A DNA stretch of 11,939 nt, taken from positions 1-11,939 of the forward strand of contig JALLBK010000692.1 of NCBI GenBank assembly GCA_036940085.1, read 5' to 3'. Under the pieces are notes generated by a model. That model ran no database searches. It saw nothing but the letters and a program-made list of their open reading frames with translations, and had not been told where the DNA came from. Both the position numbers and the translations under genes were made by a program. Source of the stretch: Discostella pseudostelligera (lineage: Eukaryota; Bacillariophyta; Thalassiosirophyceae; Thalassiosirales; Thalassiosiraceae). This document shows, piece after piece, positions 7,043 to 11,939 of this stretch. Within the stretch, counting starts at the first letter, position 1. Every line of letters begins with the position of its first letter.

Positions 7043-9397
7043 ATGACATCTCTACCGCAAAAACAAAACTATGATGCCGACGACAAACTTAGGAAAAGAA
7101 GCCTAGTCAAACTTCGAGAACTCGCCGCATCGCATCAATCGATTGCTTCATGTGATGTGGAATTTGCAAACAACAAGAACGCCAATACCAATACAAAAAG
7201 CGGAGTAGGTGTTCCTTCGTCTGCACGTGGCTGTGGCATCAACAAATTCTGCGGTGACAACGATGAAGACAATTCAGCAGTACTACCGCCAGCATCGAAA
7301 GGTGTGGAGCTCGTTGCGCCACAGAGTACTCTCCGTCGCAACGAAAAATGGACACCATCGCAGCAAATCATAAAGCATCAACCTTCAGTGTTGCTGCGAC
7401 GGTCGAAGTCGTTTTCGTCATCGAGATATAAGTTTGATAAGGATGGTGAGATGCGACCAAAGAAGCGCGTCTCGTTTAATGATCAACAGGGCGATCAAGA
7501 TTGTGTTGCCGCTCAAAAGATAAATCATCATCGCACGGAATCTATGCGAAGTATGAAAGACTTGTCATTACTGAAAATCGTATCTATCGTCTCCGATGCT
7601 ACTGCTTCTGCTGCTAATACTATGAGTAAGGGTGGTATTAAGTGCTCCCTTACCAGTGGTGACGGACGCTACTTCAGGACGAGGAAACATCTGATTCAAG
7701 AACATATTGCTATTCCGCAAGAGGAAGAAGATAAGACCACTTTCTCTGCTCAACATCATCAATTCAATGTCGAGAATGTTGATCCTCAACGTCAAATGAA
7801 CACTGCTTTAAGTCGCAAAAGCAATGGTGACTCTTGCAACTCCAGTGATGTTGATTACGACGACGACCCAGTATCTTCAACTGCATCGAGGGGTGTAGAG
7901 GAAGTTGCACCGCACAGTTCTAATTGTCTCGCTGCATTGGCGCCACCATTGCAACAACGCCAACGCTTGCATCCTTCGTTGATACCCATACCTGGGCTAC
8001 GACGAATTGAACTTCCAACACTGTCATTAAAGAAAAAGGATTCTCGTCAGGAGGTTGAGGAGGTACCCTGCAACGCCGCAGGAGGATTGGGACACCAAGT
8101 TGAGGACTTGATTCCTCTACGAAGGACTGAAGAGTTGTCGCTCCCGCATGGTGTTACTCAACTTAAAAGTGAGAAAAAATACATGATAACAGTGGTTGAT
8201 GACAACTATGTTATCAACAGAGATGATGACGGTAACACCATTGATGGTGGTGTAGAGTTTGCCAGTCTTTATGACGACCACATAGGAAGAGACACCTCGA
8301 ATGAAAGCCCCAAAGGTGTGGATGAGCTTCGATATGTCTATCAGTTAACTGACGACCAATGTCTACACACGCATCATCGACGCAGCTCGATGTATTCCAA
8401 ATTGATTAAAACAATCAAGCCTGGCGATACGGGGAAGAATACCCCGGTATCAATGATATCGGATGAAGTGTGCACCGTCTCATCAGCCTCCGTTTGTTCC
8501 TCAGTTTCGGCGTCATTGAATTACGTGACGATTCAGGTACCCCTAGACAACACATCCTCCTCAAGCATTGATTCCATGTCTGCTGTGTATAGCCATGACC
8601 AAGATAAGATGTTAGATCGTACGATGTTCACAACAACGGAAAGTGTACCAATCCCCGATGATGCGGATAGCGCTGCCGCCGAGTCGGCATCGACGGCGAA
8701 AACTGATCCCATCGATATTCACGAACTAACAAGTTGGACCTTCGCCATACGTGATCGCCCGTCAGTAGCAACTGCTCGAGATTGCAATTATGGAAATGAC
8801 TTGGAAAGCGTGTACGAAAACTTCGGCATTGAGCAGCAATTAGGGCTCAAATTGAATATTGGTTGTATTGGAGATAAGCTTGGGAATAACAAGAGTCCGT
8901 ACCTCCCGCGAAGCAAACCCGTAGACGTTGACGATGTTTCCACAAGCCATACAAGCCTTGCGACTGAAGATTCGAGGAGAAGATCCCAAGGTGTATCCGA
9001 GACGTTGGTCAGGTTTCATGATCTTAATTTTGATTGGCTTTGTGGCGATGTAAACGGTGAAGGGAAGAGGGTATGTCACGCAGAGGCCGCATTGGAGAGG
9101 ATATTTGATGATGTCGGCAACGAAATCTCTGATCTGATACCTTTCTTCGATGGCGCAATGCATGCCATCAGAGAGTGCCGTGACGATAATAATGACTGCC
9201 ATACTGAGTTTGATTGCTGGACCGAGTTTGACGGCTCGACTGAGTGCGCCGGCAATACTGTCGATGGTAATACTGTAAAAGAGAGTGGAAGTGCTCCTAA
9301 GGAGGCAATTGCAGAAACGAATGCTATTCGAATGCAGTCGGTGTTATTCGTCGCGCCCAATGTAGTTCATTTATTTATTATGCTGTTTCAATGGTAA
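7043..9397 (+). CDS. Disordered protein with PP1-docking-like motif, related to gene 2 (784 aa)
   Basis: I recognise no named family. The open frame runs 58 codons further upstream but contains no ATG there, so the start is the ATG at 7043 with A at -3 (caccATGac). Visible parts are a basic N-terminal helix (about 14-30); ASKGVELVAPQS (84-95) and its second copy ASRGVEEVAPHS (281-292); RRSKSFSSS (119-127), then KRVSF (141-145) followed by ND and acidic residues, a strong RVxF match; SNESPKGVDEL (419-429), matching gene 2 at 10 of 11 positions; a Ser/Asp/Val-rich middle; a more ordered-looking segment (about 655-711, VRFHDLNFDWLCGDV to MHAIRECRDD); a short TEFD-type repeat (720-734); and a hydrophobic C terminus (VLFVAPNVVHLFIMLFQW) that might be a tail anchor. 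A scaffold or phosphatase-targeting role is inferred. It converges on gene 4. Confidence 0.82.
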   Translation: MTSLPQKQNYDADDKLRKRSLVKLRELAASHQSIASCDVEFANNKNANTNTKSGVGVPSSARGCGINKFCGDNDEDNSAVLPPASKGVELVAPQSTLRRNEKWTPSQQIIKHQPSVLLRRSKSFSSSRYKFDKDGEMRPKKRVSFNDQQGDQDCVAAQKINHHRTESMRSMKDLSLLKIVSIVSDATASAANTMSKGGIKCSLTSGDGRYFRTRKHLIQEHIAIPQEEEDKTTFSAQHHQFNVENVDPQRQMNTALSRKSNGDSCNSSDVDYDDDPVSSTASRGVEEVAPHSSNCLAALAPPLQQRQRLHPSLIPIPGLRRIELPTLSLKKKDSRQEVEEVPCNAAGGLGHQVEDLIPLRRTEELSLPHGVTQLKSEKKYMITVVDDNYVINRDDDGNTIDGGVEFASLYDDHIGRDTSNESPKGVDELRYVYQLTDDQCLHTHHRRSSMYSKLIKTIKPGDTGKNTPVSMISDEVCTVSSASVCSSVSASLNYVTIQVPLDNTSSSSIDSMSAVYSHDQDKMLDRTMFTTTESVPIPDDADSAAAESASTAKTDPIDIHELTSWTFAIRDRPSVATARDCNYGNDLESVYENFGIEQQLGLKLNIGCIGDKLGNNKSPYLPRSKPVDVDDVSTSHTSLATEDSRRRSQGVSETLVRFHDLNFDWLCGDVNGEGKRVCHAEAALERIFDDVGNEISDLIPFFDGAMHAIRECRDDNNDCHTEFDCWTEFDGSTECAGNTVDGNTVKESGSAPKEAIAETNAIRMQSVLFVAPNVVHLFIMLFQW

Positions 9398-9469
9398 CCG
9401 GTTCCAACACGTTCTGATAGTCCTAAACCATACATAAATTTCAAAACGGACATATGCTCAAGTCTCTAG

Positions 9470-9548
9470 TTACTGGTCCTTGACGTTGTCGATAGCACCG
9501 CTTCTCGATACGTGATCAAAAGTTTCAATTTGCCCTCCCGGTAACGGC
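9470..9548 (-). CDS. Candidate terminal exon of gene 4 (25 extra residues)
   Basis: If the intron at 9549-9689 is removed, the split Arg codon AG|G is preserved. The frame then continues from PLPGGQIETFDHV through to VKDQ and a TAA at 9470-9472. This gives a 601-residue protein instead of 576. The exon has no recognisable motif. It would leave only 72 bases between the stops of genes 3 and 4. Confidence 0.5.
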
Positions 9549-9689
9549 CTGTGTTCATTGATGCAATGGAGGAGCAAAAGGATGAGGAGAAGAATCGGGG
9601 TGTTAGATGATGAATTATCAATCAGTAAAATTGCAAAACTCCTCCTATCTCAAGATGCTGGGTCTTATCATGCAGCAATTCTCACTTAC
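9549..9689 (-). other. Candidate 141-base GT-AG intron near the gene 4 C terminus
   Basis: On the minus strand the donor is AG|GTAAGT (GT at 9689-9688), a full consensus. A CTAAC branch-point candidate is at 9606-9602, followed by a pyrimidine-rich tract (ccccgattcttctcctcatc onwards), and the acceptor is CACAG|G (AG at 9550-9549). The phase is preserved and the unspliced stop codon TAA is part of the donor itself. The branch-to-acceptor distance of about 53 bases is somewhat long. Retention of the intron would yield the shorter protein. Confidence 0.55.
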
Positions 9690-11416
9690 CTAAATCGCTT
9701 CGCCACCCATGGTGCCAATTCTTTGTTTTTTTCAGGCTTTCGTGGCATGACTGAGTAGTATTTACTCCACCATCCTCCTAACCACTGCGAGGGAAAACCA
9801 GAGGAAGAAGCAGAAGTCACATCTGCATCACGAATACTAGTTTGTTCCCATAGACAAACGGGAAATCTATCTTCCCCAACCTCTCCATTCATTGATCCAA
9901 TCTCGAGTGACCTACGTCTTTGCTCCCACTCCCGTGGATAAGCCAAGGGCACATGAACGTATCGCACCCCGTCGATGGTTGCATCCCATGCCAGGTGTGT
10001 GTGACCAAATGCATGCAGATGGTGATGATTTTGATTTTCGGTAGTACCATCGAGGCTTCCATTGATGTCGGTGTCACCGCTGCTGCTACTGCTGTTGTTG
10101 CCGCCATTGTTGCTGCCGATCCAGATGTTGCTGCCACTGCTGATAATAGTTGTGTCATGATCATGTAAATTGTTGTTTATTCTCTCCTTGTCATGGGTGC
10201 TCCCGTCGTTGACGAATATGCAATATGTTCCCCCCATTCGCCGTAATCGCCGTTCAAGGAAAGTAGACCCGACGCATCGGGGCAATGTAGGGAGTGACAA
10301 ATATCGCTTCTCGGGCAAGAGCTCTATCCGTGGTATGAAATGTGAGAAGGTAAGAATCCTTATTGGAGTCGTCATCACCATACTAGTAGTCTCCACTTCC
10401 GCTATGCCATCCAAATCAAGTATGATATCATTCAAACTGTCGATGAAATGAGCGATGGAATCATCCATCAATGATAGCGGAGATGGCCATCTGGTCCTTC
10501 GATAGTCCGCCACTACCTTCCGTGCCGACGGAATTCCACCCCAGCATTCTATTGGTGGCTCCGTGTCAAAGGAGGGATGGTGCCACGACAACAGAGGTAT
10601 AACCCACAATTTTGGCTGAGCGTTCCCTATGCTGCCATTATTTAAGCTAGCGATAGCAGATTGAACACCGGACTCGTTATCGTAACTGTCACCACCTACT
10701 CTAACTGGTCCGATTCGAATGTTCTCTTCCAAACAAAGTTGCAGCACCCTCTCTAACTTATCGATTGAAGTATTTTGTACAATATTGCCATCAGCATTAG
10801 CATCACGATCAATCCATAATTCATGATTCCCAGGCGTGTATGCCACCTCTCCATACTTCCTTTTCAATGTTTGGAATGTCCATCGTAATATTTCCATATC
10901 ATGGGACACATCGCCCGCAACAATCATCATGGTATTCTTGTGATCAATGTTGTTTCCACTGCTATCCAAATAATCATTCGGTGAAGCACCACCATCAACT
11001 TCATCATTAATATTGCATAAATTGGAGAGCCATTCTCTATTTGCAGTGTAATCCATGTGCAAATCAGAGAGCAGTACCACTCTGCGAATATGCGGTGCAT
11101 GTTGTGGAGATGAACGGAATTTGCGAAAGCGATTGTGGAAATGTGAACTTAAGCATTGGAAATCATTGGAGTTATAAGTCATGTCATTGACGTTATTGTC
11201 TGCATTTTGTTGTCGACGGTCAAGCACGTGCAGGGAGGAGTACGAGGTTGGTAGGGATTCAGTAGTACGAGTTGTTGACGTTATGAAAGGGTGATTGTGT
11301 TTAGAAGTACAATGGACTTCATGCCGGCGGCTAGTAATGAAGCCATTAACAAGAGAATGTCGTGCGGTTGAGTTGGCGACGACGGATAGTGAAAGAATGG
11401 GTGCACGATGGCGCAT
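9686..11416 (-). CDS. Calcineurin-like metallophosphoesterase (576 aa unspliced)
   Basis: This protein has all the signatures of the calcineurin-like metallophosphoesterase superfamily: SDLHMD (117-122, D-x-H), GDVSHD (168-173), GNHE (196-199), FSHFIPR (His359) and FGHTH (470-474). Together these supply the ligands of a two-metal site that hydrolyses phosphoesters. Flanking blocks such as LLSWHHPSFDTEP, FLERRLRRMGG and VRYVHVPLAYPRE resemble, from memory, uncharacterised plant and algal homologs, so it belongs to that subgroup rather than to PP1/PP2A; its substrate is unknown. The start is the first in-frame ATG; the frame is open further upstream, to at least 11662, but without ATG. The first 40 residues are basic and Ser/Thr-rich, possibly a targeting peptide, without a clear diatom ASAF motif. 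A low-complexity Asn/Ser/His insert (about 403-467) interrupts the catalytic domain just before GHTH. The stop lies in a splice donor. Confidence 0.9.
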   Translation of the reverse strand: MRHRAPILSLSVVANSTARHSLVNGFITSRRHEVHCTSKHNHPFITSTTRTTESLPTSYSSLHVLDRRQQNADNNVNDMTYNSNDFQCLSSHFHNRFRKFRSSPQHAPHIRRVVLLSDLHMDYTANREWLSNLCNINDEVDGGASPNDYLDSSGNNIDHKNTMMIVAGDVSHDMEILRWTFQTLKRKYGEVAYTPGNHELWIDRDANADGNIVQNTSIDKLERVLQLCLEENIRIGPVRVGGDSYDNESGVQSAIASLNNGSIGNAQPKLWVIPLLSWHHPSFDTEPPIECWGGIPSARKVVADYRRTRWPSPLSLMDDSIAHFIDSLNDIILDLDGIAEVETTSMVMTTPIRILTFSHFIPRIELLPEKRYLSLPTLPRCVGSTFLERRLRRMGGTYCIFVNDGSTHDKERINNNLHDHDTTIISSGSNIWIGSNNGGNNSSSSSGDTDINGSLDGTTENQNHHHLHAFGHTHLAWDATIDGVRYVHVPLAYPREWEQRRRSLEIGSMNGEVGEDRFPVCLWEQTSIRDADVTSASSSGFPSQWLGGWWSKYYSVMPRKPEKNKELAPWVAKRFR

Positions 11417-11472
11417 CGTGGAGTGTGGGCTATCGTAATCTTTCGTAATGCTTGGCCATCGACGGCGGCCAT
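11281..11472 (-). CDS. Overlapping upstream ORF of gene 4 (63 aa)
   Basis: An ATG at 11472 in a strong context (accATGG) lies 56 bases upstream of the gene 4 ATG in another frame, and runs past it to a stop at 11281-11283. The peptide starts MAAVDGQALRK. If transcripts begin upstream of it, it would compete with the main start. Alternatively it could be the true first exon if an unseen intron restores the frame. Confidence 0.25.
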   Translation of the reverse strand: MAAVDGQALRKITIAHTPRCAIVHPFFHYPSSPTQPHDILLLMASLLAAGMKSIVLLNTITLS

Positions 11473-11477
11473 GGTAG

Positions 11478-11512
11478 GTGTCGGTGGTGTCGGTGTTGGT
11501 GTTGTTGTTGGT
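11478..11512. repeat. Imperfect GGT/GTT microsatellite in the gene 4 leader
   Basis: The plus strand reads as an irregular run of GGTGT, GGTGTT and GTT units. It lies just upstream of the strong-context ATG at 11472, in the presumed 5' leader or promoter of gene 4. Confidence 0.5.
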
Positions 11513-11553
11513 GCGGCGCGCGTTGGATGTTGGATGGGCGGGAGATGAGATTT

Positions 11554-11563
11554 TTTGGCGGGA
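11554..11563. promoter_or_regulatory. E2F-like site TTTGGCGGGA
   Basis: TTTGGCGGGA matches the general E2F/DP consensus TTTSSCGS. It lies about 140 bases upstream of the gene 4 ATG and ten bases from the first G-box. A weaker GGGCGGGA is at 11536-11543. Regulation by E2F is inference from sequence only. Confidence 0.35.
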
Positions 11564-11570
11564 GGGCTTG

Positions 11571-11613
11571 ATTGCCACGTGGATGGGAACTTTCACTCGG
11601 ACTGCCACGTGGA
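11571..11613. promoter_or_regulatory. Paired G-box repeats, A(T/C)TGCCACGTGGA, 30 bases apart
   Basis: ATTGCCACGTGGA (11571-11583) and ACTGCCACGTGGA (11601-11613) agree at 12 of 13 positions and start exactly 30 bases apart, close to three helical turns. The core CACGTG is the palindromic target of bHLH and bZIP factors. They lie 155-197 bases upstream of the gene 4 ATG. Confidence 0.5.
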
Positions 11614-11939
11614 AGATATCATCAGTACTCCTACTCCCAATCCCAAGCAACAACAGCAACAATCAAGCAAGTAGTGGTATCATAGCCCTTCATTTTGCGG
11701 CTACGATTTGATGGTACAGGAGCAAATTCTAACTGAGCTCATGCATGGTTGACTCAATGTAGAGAGTGAAACAGTAAACAGTGAGTAGATTAGGCAATTG
11801 GTCTACTAAATTAATAACCTACTAGTCTAGATCTACTCCAACAACAACCCTCCGCTGCTGCCTTTGTAGGACCAATCTGCTTGCTTTCTGGGGCTCCGAC
11901 CAGCCCGAGCGGCACACCAACCGCAGCAGAACCCATGGA
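11614..11939. other. Upstream flank of gene 4 to the window end
   Basis: About 326 bases with no supported gene. TTGACTCAA (11749-11757) contains the TGACTCA core of AP-1/GCN4-type bZIP sites. CTACT recurs three times between 11801 and 11836 around overlapping ACTAGT, TCTAGA and AGATCT palindromes. An ATG at 11935 touches the window edge on the plus strand and could open another gene, but only five bases are visible. Confidence 0.45.

Noticed and set aside
7565..7576. SLLK in gene 3 as a PP1 SILK motif
   Set aside because: It has Leu instead of Ile and lies after the RVxF motif, whereas SILK normally precedes it.
9686..11416. Gene 4 as a PP1/PP2A-type catalytic subunit that the neighbouring proteins would bind
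   Set aside because: It has the metallophosphoesterase fold motifs but its flanking blocks (LLSWHHPSFD, FSHFIPR, FGHTH) differ from PPP-family signatures, so adjacency does not show a partnership.
11417..11662. Upstream extension of the gene 4 protein by 82 codons
   Set aside because: No ATG is present in this frame; initiation at TTG is unlikely, and the segment carries promoter-like and microsatellite sequence.
1..11939. Mobile element, CRISPR array, tRNA or rRNA gene
   Set aside because: I looked for terminal repeats, transposase or reverse-transcriptase motifs, spaced palindromic repeats and tRNA-like TTCGA arms and found none that hold up.

Overview
The window reads as nuclear DNA of a eukaryotic microbe, most likely a diatom or a related stramenopile. 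The reasons are long open frames with few introns, large disordered proteins rich in Ser/Asn/Asp/Gln, codon-level microsatellites, a spliceosomal intron with a consensus donor, and a plant/alga-type metallophosphoesterase. No prokaryotic operon, ribosome-binding site, transposon, CRISPR array, rRNA or tRNA was seen. The taxon is an inference; no species can be named from the sequence alone.

Four protein genes alternate in direction. Gene 1 (17-2488, +) encodes an 823-residue coiled-coil and polyproline protein. Gene 2 (2983-6144, -) encodes a 1053-residue disordered acidic/basic protein with tandem repeats. Gene 3 (7043-9397, +) encodes a 784-residue disordered protein related to gene 2. Gene 4 (main exon 9686-11416, -) encodes a calcineurin-like metallophosphoesterase. 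Genes 1/2 and 3/4 are tail to tail. Genes 2 and 3 are head to head across about 900 bases that must hold both promoters. For genes 3 and 4 the open frame runs further upstream but without an ATG, so the starts are placed at the first in-frame ATG, both with A at -3.

The most interesting pattern is that each of the three unrecognised proteins carries one match to the RVxF docking motif of protein phosphatase 1 (KVVRF, RRVHF, KRVSF). In genes 2 and 3 this motif sits in a shared module, with an 11-residue block matching at 10 positions and an upstream RRSxS basic phosphosite-like patch. Genes 2 and 3 are therefore probably diverged, inverted paralogs, and the cluster may encode phosphatase-targeting scaffolds. 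This is a hypothesis from short motifs.

A second notable point is gene 4. Its apparent stop codon lies inside a perfect AG|GTAAGT donor, and a 141-base intron with a pyrimidine tract and CAG acceptor would extend the protein by 25 residues. Candidate regulatory elements include a pair of 13-base G-box repeats exactly 30 bases apart upstream of gene 4 and HSE-like repeats between genes 2 and 3.
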